DNA of 64,000 nt, from NCBI RefSeq assembly GCF_043876835.1, contig NZ_JBAWJZ010000002.1:310001-374000 (forward strand), read 5' to 3'. A model generated the notes under the pieces. The model did not search any database. It worked only from the letters and a program-made list of their open reading frames with translations, and had not been told where the DNA came from. The DNA is from Yeosuana sp043876835. GTDB taxonomy: Bacteria; Bacteroidota; Bacteroidia; Flavobacteriales; Flavobacteriaceae. Every line of letters starts with the position of its first letter. The first letter of the stretch is position 1. Of this stretch, positions 25,226 to 34,314 are shown piece after piece. Position numbers and translations under genes: made by a program.

Positions 25226-26707
25226 TTAATTAACCGAAAAAGAAGTGCCTTCTTTACCATCTTTTAGTTCAATACCAACAGCAGTTAATTCATTCCTAAT
25301 TTTATCAGAAAGCGCAAAGTCTTTGTTAGCTCTGGCTTCTTGTCTTAGTTTGATTAGAATTTCAACAGCTCCAGATAATTTATCAGTTCCAGACTCGTTT
25401 TTTGAACTATTTTCCAATCCTAAAATATCAAATGCAAAAGCATTGATGGTATCTTTTAATATCACTAAATCTTGAGAAGTTATTGTGGCAGAACCTTCTT
25501 TAATTTGATTGATATATTTTACGCCTTCAAATAAATTTGCAATTAAAATTGGTGTGTTAAAATCGTCATTCATAGCATCATAACAACTTTGTTTCCACGA
25601 AGTTATGTCTATGTTTGAAGTTGGAGACGCTTTTAAACTATCTAAAAGATTGATGGCATCCATTAAACGATAAAATCCTTTTTCACTTGCTAATAATCCA
25701 TCATTGGTAAAATCTAAAATGCTTCTGTAATGCGCTTGGAGCATAAAAAAACGAGCCACACTAGGAGAGAAGGCTTTGGTAATATTACTGTTTTCGCCAG
25801 TAAAAATTTCTCCTGGTAAAATATAATTACCAGTAGATTTTGCCATTTTTTTACCATTCATAATCAGCATATTGGCGTGCATCCAGTAATTTACTGGTGT
25901 TTGCCCTTTGGCTGCTTCATTTTGTGCAATTTCACATTCGTGATGAGGAAATTTTAAATCCATTCCACCACCATGAATATCAAAATGCTCACCTAAATAT
26001 TTGGTGCTCATAGCTGTACATTCTAAATGCCAACCAGGGAAACCGTCACTCCAAGGAGATGGCCAGCGCATGATGTGTTGAGGTTCAGCTTTTTTCCAAA
26101 GTGCAAAATCTTGTGGATTCTTTTTATCTGATTGACCATCCAATTCACGTGTATTGTGAATTAAATCTTCAAGTTTACGCTTGCTTAATTTACCGTAATC
26201 GTGTGTTTCATTAAATTTATGTACATCAAAATATACGGAGCCATTTATTTCGTATGCAAATCCGTTGTCAATAATAGTTTTGATAAGTTCAATTTGCTCA
26301 ATAATATGTCCTGTTGCTGTAGGTTCGATACTTGGCGGTAAAAAATTGAATGTATTTAGAATGTTGTGAAAATCAACGGTGTAACGTTGAACCACTTCCA
26401 TAGGTTCAATTTGTTCTAAACGCGCTTTTTTTGCAATACGGTCTTCACCAGCATCAGCATCGTTTTCTAAATGACCGGCATCAGTGATATTTCTAACATA
26501 ACGAACTTTATAATCTAAATGTTTTAAATATCTAAAAATGACATCAAAAGACATAAAAGTTCTAACATTTCCTAAATGGACATTACTGTAAACCGTTGGT
26601 CCGCAAACGTACATGCCAACATGGCCTTCGTTAATTGGTGTAAATGTTTCTTTTTGTCCGGTAAGTGAATTGTATATTTTTATTTGATGCTGCTTATAAA
26701 GTTGCAT
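25226..26707 (-). CDS. cysS: Cysteinyl-tRNA synthetase
   Basis: 493 residues. Class I synthetase motifs are present: CGPTVYSNVHLGNVRTF (zinc cysteine and the HIGH equivalent HLGN) and KKMAKSTGN (KMSKS equivalent). Further zinc ligands lie in HLECTAMS and HHECE. The C-terminal helical domain ends with the QEARANKDFALSDKIRNEL anticodon-binding region. It charges tRNA-Cys in the cytosol. It precedes yidD and follows folE in the same direction. Confidence 0.96.
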   Translation of the reverse strand: MQLYKQHQIKIYNSLTGQKETFTPINEGHVGMYVCGPTVYSNVHLGNVRTFMSFDVIFRYLKHLDYKVRYVRNITDAGHLENDADAGEDRIAKKARLEQIEPMEVVQRYTVDFHNILNTFNFLPPSIEPTATGHIIEQIELIKTIIDNGFAYEINGSVYFDVHKFNETHDYGKLSKRKLEDLIHNTRELDGQSDKKNPQDFALWKKAEPQHIMRWPSPWSDGFPGWHLECTAMSTKYLGEHFDIHGGGMDLKFPHHECEIAQNEAAKGQTPVNYWMHANMLIMNGKKMAKSTGNYILPGEIFTGENSNITKAFSPSVARFFMLQAHYRSILDFTNDGLLASEKGFYRLMDAINLLDSLKASPTSNIDITSWKQSCYDAMNDDFNTPILIANLFEGVKYINQIKEGSATITSQDLVILKDTINAFAFDILGLENSSKNESGTDKLSGAVEILIKLRQEARANKDFALSDKIRNELTAVGIELKDGKEGTSFSVN

Positions 26708-26725
26708 GATTTTGGAAGGGTATTT

Positions 26726-27406
26726 TTAACTAAACTTTGTATCTAACTTAATGTAATCTAAAAACTCTCTGCGAGTTGCTTTTTCTTTGAATTTTCCACC
26801 AAATTCTGAGGTAACTGTACTGCTTTCTATATCTCTGATTCCTCTTGAATTCACACATAAATGTTTGGCATCAATAACGCAAGCAACGTCTTGAGTGTTT
26901 AAAACTTCTTGAAGTTCTTTAACTATTTGGATGGTTAAACGCTCTTGGACCTGAGGTCTTTTTGCGTAATAATCAACAATTCTATTCATTTTTGAAAGAC
27001 CAACAACAGTTCCGTTTGAAATGTATGCTACATGGGCTTTACCAACGATAGGAAGCAAGTGATGTTCGCAAGTAGAATAAACAGTTATGTTTTTCTCAAC
27101 AAGCATTTCACCATATTTATATTTATTTTCGAATGTTGATGCGCTTGGTCTTTTTTCAGGATTTAAGCCACTAAATAATTCTTTAACAAACATTTTGGCA
27201 ACTCTATTTGGTGTGCCATTTAAGCTGTCATCAGTTAAATCAAGACCCAATGTTTCCATAATATGACGTACATCATCCTTAATAATCTCTATTTTTTCTT
27301 CATTTGAAAGTTTAAAAGCATCATTTCGCATTGGTGTATTTGATGAAGTACCAATGTGATCGTTTCCTAAAGCATCAAATTCGTCTATGGTGTTATCAAT
27401 TTTCAT
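26726..27406 (-). CDS. folE: GTP cyclohydrolase I
   Basis: 226 residues. It makes dihydroneopterin triphosphate from GTP, the first folate step. Zinc ligands are in STCEHHLLP and the later CVIDAKHLCVNSRGI; the GLSKMNRIVDYYAKRPQVQE block is typical of type IA enzymes. The N-terminal 35 residues are a variable extension. It is separated from cysS by 18 bases, so co-transcription is likely. folP lies elsewhere in the window. Confidence 0.95.
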   Translation of the reverse strand: MKIDNTIDEFDALGNDHIGTSSNTPMRNDAFKLSNEEKIEIIKDDVRHIMETLGLDLTDDSLNGTPNRVAKMFVKELFSGLNPEKRPSASTFENKYKYGEMLVEKNITVYSTCEHHLLPIVGKAHVAYISNGTVVGLSKMNRIVDYYAKRPQVQERLTIQIVKELQEVLNTQDVACVIDAKHLCVNSRGIRDIESSTVTSEFGGKFKEKATRREFLDYIKLDTKFS

Positions 27407-27434
27407 TTGTTATAAAAATCAAGTTTTTAGTCTG

Positions 27435-27442
27435 CAAAGATA
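27435..27442 (-). promoter_or_regulatory. -7 promoter element of folE-cysS
   Basis: Minus strand TATCTTTG, 28 bases upstream of the folE ATG, a full match to TAnnTTTG. Confidence 0.5.
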
Positions 27443-27527
27443 AGTAATTCACTTTTGTTATGTTTTGAATTAACTAATAATTAATAGGTATTGTGCTTTT
27501 ATAGAATTAATGAATTTATTTAAATAA

Positions 27528-27557
27528 AAAAGCTTGAACCAGTTAGCTCAAGCTTTT
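27528..27557 (-). terminator. Intrinsic terminator of the porin gene
   Basis: Ten-bp stem AAAAGCTTGA / TCAAGCTTTT with a ten-base loop. On the minus strand it is followed by TTTTTTATTT, 21 bases after the porin stop. Confidence 0.7.
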
Positions 27558-27578
27558 AATATAATATTTTAAAAGATT

Positions 27579-29093
27579 TTAAATATTGAAACCTAATGAA
27601 AGCGTAATGTTTGAATTTTTATTGTCTACCATAGCGGCGTCAATTAAACCAATATTGTAAAGTTGATTTTGATAGCTTCTTTTAGCTTGGTCATAAGTAA
27701 TATCTAACTTTGTATTGCCAAAATTAAATCCAACTCCCAACGAATATCCATTTAAATCTCCCACTGTTACTCCATCTTTATAAGGGCTTTCTTCAAAACG
27801 ATAACCACCTCTGAAACTAAATTGTTTTACCCTGTATTCTGCACCAAATCTATAGGTTGAAGCATCAGTTAACTCATTGCTCATTATGTTGTTTTGACTT
27901 GCAAAAAAAGAGTCAGAAGTTGGTTTAAATTTAGTAGAACCGTAATCTTTACGAGAGTAATCAAAACTAAATAAACCTTGTTCACCAAAAATATAAGCTA
28001 TACTACCAGTTAATTTCCCTGGTGTTTGTAATTTATAGCTAGGATAAACATTTACAATTTGAGGATTGATTATTACAGGACTATCTGTGCTGTATACAGT
28101 TGCTATATATTGACTTGTTTCTTCTTCAATAGTAAGCCATGTTGGTGAATCATAGGTTAATCCAACTCTAAATTCATTGCTAAGTTTCAAAATACCTCCT
28201 AATTGAAAAGAAAAACCAGTACCAGTTGTTGATAAAGTATTATCAAATTCTATTTCATTTATTAAAGAACCATTATTTGAATTCGTTTCATAGAGCAATG
28301 TTGTACGTTCATAATTAATTAAATGTGAATTTAAATTAATACCTAAATATAAGTTGTCTTCATATTGAACAGCTGCATTAAAAGTTATTTTTCCATTGTA
28401 ACCAGTTGATGCATAAGTGTAATTTTGGTTAAAAGTACCATTAGCAAGGTTAGAAAAATACGTTGTATTTGCATCATCATTTGAATCTGGTTCCAGAATA
28501 TAAGATTCATAACCAAGAAAAGCTTGTTGGTGTGCAAACCCATATAAATCGCCAATTTCAGAGTATGCATTTGAAATGGATTCTCCCGATAAAGTAGAAA
28601 TCTCATCTAGTCTTAAACCATCGGCATAATTTAAAAAATATAAATCAATAGAATTATTGTTCGTATTTGTTCCTTTTGCAGCCCAATTATCATCAAAGTT
28701 TCTTGTTTTATCGTATTCAATACCCAATGAAAACTTTTTCCATGGTGAATTAGTATCGTTGTTTGCAAAAACAAAAACGCCTCCACCTTGATTAACATCA
28801 AATTTGGTATCAGATGAACTGGCTAGACCATTAAAATATTTTGAATCATTTTTGGTGTCTAAGTTTGAAACCGAAAAAGAAGCATAACTTCTAGTAAAAA
28901 CTGCTGAACCAGCAGGATTTAAACTAACAGCGCTTAAGTCTCCTCCAAGCGCTCCAAAAGCCCCACTTAAAGCTCTAAATCTAGCAGTTCCCTGAATTTC
29001 ATCTTGTGAATATCTAAGTGCATCTGAAATATCCTGACCGTACATAAAGGACATAGAAAAGATGCCTATGAATAATAAGTTTAACTTTTTCAT
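27579..29093 (-). CDS. OmpP1/FadL/TodX-family outer-membrane transport protein
   Basis: 504 residues with a signal peptide ending FMYG-Q. The mature N-terminus (DALRYSQDEIQGTARFRALSG followed by AFGALGGDLSAVSLNPAG) is the hatch region of FadL-like barrels, and amphipathic beta-strands continue to a C-terminal aromatic strand (TLSLGFNI). The family moves hydrophobic compounds such as fatty acids or aromatics across the outer membrane. The specific substrate is unknown. Confidence 0.88.
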   Translation of the reverse strand: MKKLNLLFIGIFSMSFMYGQDISDALRYSQDEIQGTARFRALSGAFGALGGDLSAVSLNPAGSAVFTRSYASFSVSNLDTKNDSKYFNGLASSSDTKFDVNQGGGVFVFANNDTNSPWKKFSLGIEYDKTRNFDDNWAAKGTNTNNNSIDLYFLNYADGLRLDEISTLSGESISNAYSEIGDLYGFAHQQAFLGYESYILEPDSNDDANTTYFSNLANGTFNQNYTYASTGYNGKITFNAAVQYEDNLYLGINLNSHLINYERTTLLYETNSNNGSLINEIEFDNTLSTTGTGFSFQLGGILKLSNEFRVGLTYDSPTWLTIEEETSQYIATVYSTDSPVIINPQIVNVYPSYKLQTPGKLTGSIAYIFGEQGLFSFDYSRKDYGSTKFKPTSDSFFASQNNIMSNELTDASTYRFGAEYRVKQFSFRGGYRFEESPYKDGVTVGDLNGYSLGVGFNFGNTKLDITYDQAKRSYQNQLYNIGLIDAAMVDNKNSNITLSLGFNI

Positions 29094-29121
29094 ATTAAAT
29101 TTTTTTGATTTGTCTTAAAAA

Positions 29122-30225
29122 TTATCCGCGTCTTCTACCTTCTGATGATCCTGAACTTCCTCTGCTTCCAGAACTACTGCTACTACTTGAAGATCTAGAA
29201 ACTCCAGAACTATTACTACTACTTCTACTGCTGCTGCCAGAGCTATAATTACTTGACGGAGTTGAAGCAGATCCTGAACTTCTTCTTATACTTGAATTAT
29301 TATAAGTAGATGTAGGTTGAGAACTTCTTCTAATAGTAGAAGATGAACGAGTTGTTGAGTTTGATGTAGGAGAAGAGATGCTTGAAGCTCTTCTTTGTGT
29401 ATTATTGTAAACGTTATTACCTGTACTATTAATTCTATTTACAGAATTTGAATTGGTATATGTGCTACTTCTTCTTGATGTATTGTGTCTAGAAGATGTA
29501 TTGTATCTAGAAGTGGTGTTGTTTACTGAACTTCTACGATTATTTGAATTAGAATTGTAGTTTGTAGCTATACTTCCTCTTCTGCTTGAACTGTATGATA
29601 CATTTCTGGGTCTGTAATAATTATTATAGCCATAGTAATTGTTATAATATGGATACCCATAATTATAATATCTATAAGGATTGTAATAAGACCAGCTTGA
29701 ATAGAAACCACCATAATAAGGATAATAACCGTAATAAGGATAATATGAGCCATAGTATCCCCAACCCCAGTTATTCCATCGGTTCCAATAATAATTATTC
29801 CAACCTAAGCCAAAACCAACATTCCAACCCCAGTTGTTAAAACCGTTATCAATATAATTTATGGTTACATTATTATTGTTTTGACCCCAACCAGCATAGC
29901 CTTGATAATTATTGTCTATAGTATCATTTTCTACATAAGCACCTTGATATTCATCAATATCTGTAAAAATGGCATTGTCATTCACTAAGTTGTCATATTC
30001 TAAAGACTTTTCTCTAAAGTAGTTTTTATAATAATTATTGCCAGACTTGTTATTTTGAACTTCAACAACGGCTTCTTGATATTCTACGTGAGGGTTTGAA
30101 GAACCATAAATGCCATCGTTATCAACTCCAACATATTGGTAAGAACCACATGATGATAAACCAAATAGCAAACTTACGCTGGCCATAAATGGAATTTTTC
30201 TTTTTAGGTAGTTAATAAATTGCAT
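29122..30225 (-). CDS. Low-complexity lipoprotein (Tyr/Asn/Trp-rich, then Ser/Arg-rich)
   Basis: 367 residues with a lipobox GLSS-C26. A conserved-looking acidic region (27-110) is followed by a Y/G/N/W-rich stretch (about 112-205, units such as YYPYYGYYPYYGG) and a Ser/Arg/Asn tail (206-367) ending EGRRRG. The stop lies 28 bases before the porin gene, so the two may be co-transcribed. It is probably an extended surface or periplasmic linker. Composition is biased enough that homology searches need masking. Confidence 0.7.
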   Translation of the reverse strand: MQFINYLKRKIPFMASVSLLFGLSSCGSYQYVGVDNDGIYGSSNPHVEYQEAVVEVQNNKSGNNYYKNYFREKSLEYDNLVNDNAIFTDIDEYQGAYVENDTIDNNYQGYAGWGQNNNNVTINYIDNGFNNWGWNVGFGLGWNNYYWNRWNNWGWGYYGSYYPYYGYYPYYGGFYSSWSYYNPYRYYNYGYPYYNNYYGYNNYYRPRNVSYSSSRRGSIATNYNSNSNNRRSSVNNTTSRYNTSSRHNTSRRSSTYTNSNSVNRINSTGNNVYNNTQRRASSISSPTSNSTTRSSSTIRRSSQPTSTYNNSSIRRSSGSASTPSSNYSSGSSSRSSSNSSGVSRSSSSSSSSGSRGSSGSSEGRRRG

Positions 30226-30253
30226 ATCTCTATTATTTTATTGTTGAACATAA

Positions 30254-30261
30254 CAAAAATA
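30254..30261 (-). promoter_or_regulatory. -7 promoter element of the low-complexity lipoprotein
   Basis: Minus strand TATTTTTG, 28 bases before the ATG. It forms one arm of an inverted repeat (AAAATAGTT 30256-30264 / AACTATTTT 30275-30283) between this gene and the divergent proS. Confidence 0.4.
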
Positions 30262-30324
30262 GTTAGTTTTGTTGAACTATTTTTTTATTTAACATAGTCA
30301 CAATTTTTGTGCCAAAACACACAT

Positions 30325-31803
30325 ATGAGCAAAAAACTAACTACTAGAGCAGAGGATTATTCAAAATGGTATAATGAACTTGTTGTGAAAGCTGATTTAG
30401 CTGAGAATTCAGCAGTAAGAGGTTGTATGGTTATTAAGCCTTACGGATACGCTATTTGGGAAAAAATGCAAGCAGAATTAGATAGAATGTTTAAGGAAAC
30501 AGGTCACCAAAATGCCTATTTTCCATTATTTGTTCCAAAAAGTCTATTTGAAGCCGAAGAAAAAAATGCCGAAGGGTTTGCTAAAGAGTGTGCCATAGTA
30601 ACACATTATAGATTACAAGCCGATCCTGACAAACCTGGAAAATTAAGAGTTGATCCAGAAGCTAAATTAGAAGAAGAACTAATAGTAAGGCCAACCAGTG
30701 AAGCTATTATTTGGAATACCTATAGAAATTGGATTCAGTCCTATAGAGATTTACCAATTTTAATAAATCAATGGGCAAATGTTGTAAGATGGGAAATGCG
30801 TACACGTTTATTTTTGCGTACGGCAGAATTTTTATGGCAAGAAGGGCATACGGCGCATGAAACAAAAGCAGAAGCAATAACTGAAGCAAAACTAATGAAT
30901 AATGTATATGCAACTTTTGCAGAAAACTTTATGGCTATTCCTGTAATTCAAGGTGTAAAAACGGAAAGTGAGCGTTTTGCAGGAGCAGAAGAAACATTTT
31001 GCATTGAAGCCTTAATGCAAGATGGTAAAGCTTTACAAGCGGGTACATCACATTTTCTTGGTCAGAATTTCGCTAAGGCCTTTGATGTTAAATTCGCCAA
31101 TAAAGAAGGAAAACAAGATTATGTATGGGCTACTTCTTGGGGAGTTTCAACTCGCCTAATGGGAGCTTTAATTATGACCCATAGTGACGATTTCGGATTG
31201 GTTTTGCCTCCAAGTTTAGCTCCTAATCAAGTTGTTATTGTTCCAATATATAAGAATGAAGACGATTTGGAATCAATTTCAAAAGTTGCTAATAAGATAT
31301 CATCAGATTTAAAAATTAAAGGTGTTTCTGTAAAGTATGATAATAGAGATACTCAAAGACCAGGAGCTAAATTTGCACAACACGAATTGCAAGGTGTACC
31401 GTTGCGTATTGCAATTGGCCCAAAAGATTTAGAAAATGGAACTGTTGAAATTGCAAGAAGAGATACTTTAACAAAAGAAGCAGTTTCTTTAGATAGTTTA
31501 ATACCTACTGTACAAGAATTATTAGAAGAAATACAACAAGCTTTATTTAATAAAGCATTAAAATATAGAGATACTCACATAACAGAAGTGAATACTTTTG
31601 AAGAATTTAAGGTTATTTTAGAAACAAAAGCAGGATTTATTTCCGCACATTGGGATGGCACAAATGAGACAGAAGCTAAAATAAAAGAGCTAACAAAAGC
31701 TACTATAAGATGTATTCCATTGGAAACCAAGGAAGAAGAAGGCGTTTGTGTGTTCTCAGGATTGCCTTCAAAACGTAGAGTATTGTTCGCAAAAGCGTAT
31801 TAA
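30325..31803 (+). CDS. proS: Prolyl-tRNA synthetase (archaeal/eukaryotic-like type)
   Basis: 492 residues from the ATG at 30325 (MSKKLTTRAEDYSKWYNEL); the frame runs six codons further to a TTG at 30307. Class II motifs are present: VRGCMVIKPYGYAIWE, RPTSEAIIWNTYRNWIQSYR (motif 2 region) and TSWGVSTRLMGALIMTH (motif 3). It lacks the editing insertion of bacterial long ProRS and ends with the zinc-domain-type tail (GVCVFSGLPSKRRVLFAKAY), as in other Bacteroidota. Confidence 0.95.
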   Translation: MSKKLTTRAEDYSKWYNELVVKADLAENSAVRGCMVIKPYGYAIWEKMQAELDRMFKETGHQNAYFPLFVPKSLFEAEEKNAEGFAKECAIVTHYRLQADPDKPGKLRVDPEAKLEEELIVRPTSEAIIWNTYRNWIQSYRDLPILINQWANVVRWEMRTRLFLRTAEFLWQEGHTAHETKAEAITEAKLMNNVYATFAENFMAIPVIQGVKTESERFAGAEETFCIEALMQDGKALQAGTSHFLGQNFAKAFDVKFANKEGKQDYVWATSWGVSTRLMGALIMTHSDDFGLVLPPSLAPNQVVIVPIYKNEDDLESISKVANKISSDLKIKGVSVKYDNRDTQRPGAKFAQHELQGVPLRIAIGPKDLENGTVEIARRDTLTKEAVSLDSLIPTVQELLEEIQQALFNKALKYRDTHITEVNTFEEFKVILETKAGFISAHWDGTNETEAKIKELTKATIRCIPLETKEEEGVCVFSGLPSKRRVLFAKAY

Positions 31804-31828
31804 TAATATTTTTTTAAAAAAATATTAT
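31803..31828 (+). terminator. Possible weak terminator of proS
   Basis: Perfect 26-base palindrome made only of A and T (ATAATATTTTTTT and its complement) directly at the proS stop. The stem is AT-only, so termination would be weak. Confidence 0.35.
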
Positions 31829-31835
31829 CTAGCTA

Positions 31836-31865
31836 TTGCGACATTTAAAAATAGTTGTATTTTTG
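31836..31865 (+). promoter_or_regulatory. Promoter of tRNA-Glu and rpsT
   Basis: TTG at 31836-31838, 19 bases, then TATTTTTG at 31858-31865: the best match in the window to the Bacteroidota promoter. It drives the tRNA-Glu gene and probably rpsT. Confidence 0.75.
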
Positions 31866-31952
31866 CATCCGCAATGGAAACATTGAGAGTTATTTGAAAA
31901 GCACTGTAAGTTTAGATTAATGAAAAATAAATTTACATAGTTATAAACAAAT

Positions 31953-32024
31953 GGCCCGTTCGTCTATCGGCTAGGACGCCAGGTTTTCATCCTGGTAAGA
32001 GGGGTTCGACTCCCCTACGGGCTA
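31953..32024 (+). tRNA. tRNA-Glu (anticodon TTC)
   Basis: 72-base cloverleaf: acceptor GGCCCGT / ACGGGCT with a G-U at the first pair, anticodon stem CCAGG / CCTGG with loop TTTTCAT (anticodon TTC), and T arm GGGGTTCGACTCCCC. The 3' CCA is not encoded. It lies 24 bases upstream of rpsT. Confidence 0.96.
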
Positions 32025-32048
32025 CAATTAAAAAAAACAAAATTTAAA

Positions 32049-32303
32049 ATGGCAAATCATAAGTCATCGTTAAAAAGAATTAGAAGTAACGAAACTAAAC
32101 GTTTAGTAAATAAATATCAGCATAAAACAACTCGTAATGCTATTAAAAAATTACGTGAATTAACTGATAAAAATGAGGCAGAGACTTTTTTTCCTTCAGT
32201 TTCATCTATGTTAGATAAATTAGCAAAGAAAAACATTATTCATGTTAATAAAGCTGCTAACCTTAAATCTGGTTTAGCTAAGCATATAGCTTCTTTAGCA
32301 TAA
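32049..32303 (+). CDS. rpsT: 30S ribosomal protein S20
   Basis: 84 residues, start MANHKSSLKRIRSNETKRL, the standard S20 N-terminus, with the helical NKAANLKSGLAKHIASL C-terminus. It binds 16S rRNA early in 30S assembly. The gene follows tRNA-Glu and is closed by a strong terminator, so the tRNA and rpsT probably form one transcript that is processed. Confidence 0.97.
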   Translation: MANHKSSLKRIRSNETKRLVNKYQHKTTRNAIKKLRELTDKNEAETFFPSVSSMLDKLAKKNIIHVNKAANLKSGLAKHIASLA

Positions 32304-32329
32304 TTAATTTTAGATAAATAATATTGAAG

Positions 32330-32356
32330 AACCTCTCTTTTTGAGAGGTTTTTTAT
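32330..32356 (+). terminator. Intrinsic terminator of rpsT
   Basis: Stem AACCTCTC / GAGAGGTT, loop of five T, then a run of T, 27 bases after the rpsT stop. Confidence 0.85.
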
Positions 32357-32382
32357 TTGACAAATTTTGAATAGTATAGCAC

Positions 32383-32419
32383 AAAAAAAAATGCTTTGAT
32401 AACTCAAAGCATTTTTTTT
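32383..32419 (-). terminator. Terminator of rho (probably bidirectional)
   Basis: Stem ATGCTTTG / CAAAGCAT with a six-base loop, flanked by eight A on the left and seven T on the right. It ends 15 bases before the rho stop codon and can act on both strands. Confidence 0.7.
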
Positions 32420-32433
32420 AGAATGAACTTTAA

Positions 32434-34116
32434 TTAACCATTCATAGATACTAAAAACTCTTCATTATTTCTGGTTTGTTTAAAGCGATCATTTATAAAT
32501 TCCATAGCTTCAACAGGATTCATATCTGCTAAATATTTGCGCATTACCCACATTCTTTGAATGGTGTTGGCATCTAGTAACAAATCATCTCTACGAGTAC
32601 TAGAAGAAGTAAGGTCGATAGCAGGGAAAATTCTACGGTTAGATATTTTTCTATCCAATTGTAATTCCATGTTACCTGTTCCTTTAAATTCTTCAAAAAT
32701 CACTTCGTCCATTTTTGAGCCTGTTTCAGTTAAAGCAGTTGCTATAATTGTTAAGGAACCTCCATTTTCAATATTTCTAGCAGCTCCAAAGAAACGCTTT
32801 GGTTTATGAAGTGCGTTGGCATCAACACCACCACTTAATATTTTACCAGAAGCAGGTTGCACGGTATTGTATGCTCTTGCCAAACGTGTGATTGAGTCTA
32901 ACAGAATAACAACATCATGGCCACATTCTACCAATCGTTTTGCTTTTTCAAGAACAATATCAGCAATTTTTACGTGCTCATGAGCTTCTTTGTCAAAAGT
33001 GGATGAAATAACTTCACCGCGTACATTACGTTGCATATCTGTTACTTCTTCTGGACGTTCGTCAATCAATAAAATCATTAAATATACTTCTGGATGATTG
33101 GCAGCAATAGCATTTGCGACATCTTTAAGTAACATGGTTTTACCGGTTTTAGGCTGTGACACAATCATACCTCTTTGTCCTTTTCCAATTGGAGAGAACA
33201 AATCCATAATCCTAGTAGAAATGGTGCTTTGTTTTTCAGCTAAATTGAATTTTTCTTTTGGGAATAATGGTGTTAAATGCTCAAATGACACACGATCTCT
33301 AACAACATCTGGACTTTGACCATTAATTTTAATAACCTTAATTAAAGGGAAATATTTTTCGCCTTCTTTCGGAGGTCTTACATGACCAAGAACGGTGTCA
33401 CCTTTCTTTAGCCCAAATAGTCTGATTTGAGATTGAGACACATAAATATCGTCTGGAGATGATAAATAATTATAGTCAGATGAACGTAAAAAACCATATC
33501 CATCTTGCATAATATCTAAAACACCTTCACTTTCAATAATGGCATCAAATTCAAAATCAGGCTCACGATAACGGTTTCTGTTATCTTTATTGCCATTATT
33601 TACATTGCTATTATTCCCATTGCTACTATTTCCAGCATTTGGATTTTTATTTGGGTTTTTTTGTTGGGGATTGTGTTCTCTTTTTGGATGGGCTTTTTGA
33701 TTGTCCTTTGGTTTGTTTTCGTTAGTTGGCCTAGCTGCTGAATCTGAACTTGGTTTTTCGTCAATCTTTTTTTCTATAACTGGTGCAGCTGGTTTATCCT
33801 GAATTTCAGGAACTTTATTTTCAAAAGGCAATTCAGCAGTCTTATTTGCGACATTTTTAACTGGCTTTTTAATTCGAGCTCTAAGCTTTTTGTCTCTATT
33901 TTCTGCTGGTTTGTTTGCAGCAGTTTTATTTTCATTATTTGGTTCTGTTGGTTTTATAACTTCAGCTACAGATTTTGGGTTGGTAGCTTGATGATCTAAA
34001 ATTTGATAAACTAAATCTGATTTTTTTAATGAACGATATTTTGGAACGTTCAATTTTTGTGCAATCTCCTGTAAGTCAGAGAGTTTTTTTTCGTTTAATT
34101 GTGAAATTTCAAACAT
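32434..34116 (-). CDS. rho: Transcription termination factor Rho
   Basis: 560 residues. A helical N-terminal domain (LSDLQEIAQKLNVPKYRSLK) is followed by a charged, Asn/Lys/Pro-rich disordered insert (about residues 50-185), the cold-shock-like RNA-binding domain (GVLDIMQDGYGFLRSSDYNY) and the RecA-like motor with the P-loop QPKTGKTMLLKD and the LLIDERPEEVTDM segment. It is a ring ATPase that ends transcripts. The long insert is typical of Bacteroidota Rho. Confidence 0.96.
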   Translation of the reverse strand: MFEISQLNEKKLSDLQEIAQKLNVPKYRSLKKSDLVYQILDHQATNPKSVAEVIKPTEPNNENKTAANKPAENRDKKLRARIKKPVKNVANKTAELPFENKVPEIQDKPAAPVIEKKIDEKPSSDSAARPTNENKPKDNQKAHPKREHNPQQKNPNKNPNAGNSSNGNNSNVNNGNKDNRNRYREPDFEFDAIIESEGVLDIMQDGYGFLRSSDYNYLSSPDDIYVSQSQIRLFGLKKGDTVLGHVRPPKEGEKYFPLIKVIKINGQSPDVVRDRVSFEHLTPLFPKEKFNLAEKQSTISTRIMDLFSPIGKGQRGMIVSQPKTGKTMLLKDVANAIAANHPEVYLMILLIDERPEEVTDMQRNVRGEVISSTFDKEAHEHVKIADIVLEKAKRLVECGHDVVILLDSITRLARAYNTVQPASGKILSGGVDANALHKPKRFFGAARNIENGGSLTIIATALTETGSKMDEVIFEEFKGTGNMELQLDRKISNRRIFPAIDLTSSSTRRDDLLLDANTIQRMWVMRKYLADMNPVEAMEFINDRFKQTRNNEEFLVSMNG

Positions 34117-34194
34117 TTGATGTTTACTTGAATATTATAATTTTGAATATAATTTGAGTTGTTCTGAAAAAAATGATTTTTAATCTGAAGAATT

Positions 34195-34217
34195 AACAAC
34201 CTACCGTAGTGGTTGTT
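34195..34217 (-). other. Hairpin in the rho upstream region
   Basis: AACAACC / GGTTGTT stem (34195-34201, 34211-34217) with a small CTA-CCG-TAG inner loop, 78 bases upstream of the rho start. It has no T run. It may be a leader structure linked to rho autoregulation, which is known in other bacteria; here that is a guess. Confidence 0.35.
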
Positions 34218-34284
34218 GAGAATTATTACTGCAATAATACAACTTTATTTTTATTATTTAAGTGTATTTTATAAAAGAAACTAT

Positions 34285-34292
34285 TATTTTTG
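34285..34292 (+). promoter_or_regulatory. -7 promoter element of the DUF4293 gene
   Basis: TATTTTTG, 22 bases before the ATG at 34315. No TTG at the right distance. Confidence 0.45.
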
Positions 34293-34314
34293 CCATCTAG
34301 TTTTTTAAAAGCAA

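Noticed and set aside
29568..29840. Small open frames on both strands inside the low-complexity lipoprotein gene
   Set aside because: They arise from the biased codon repeats (TAT/AAT/GGT) of the real gene and have no independent signals.
31803..31828. Strong terminator after proS
   Set aside because: The palindrome is perfect but contains only A and T; stability would be low, so it is listed only as a weak candidate.
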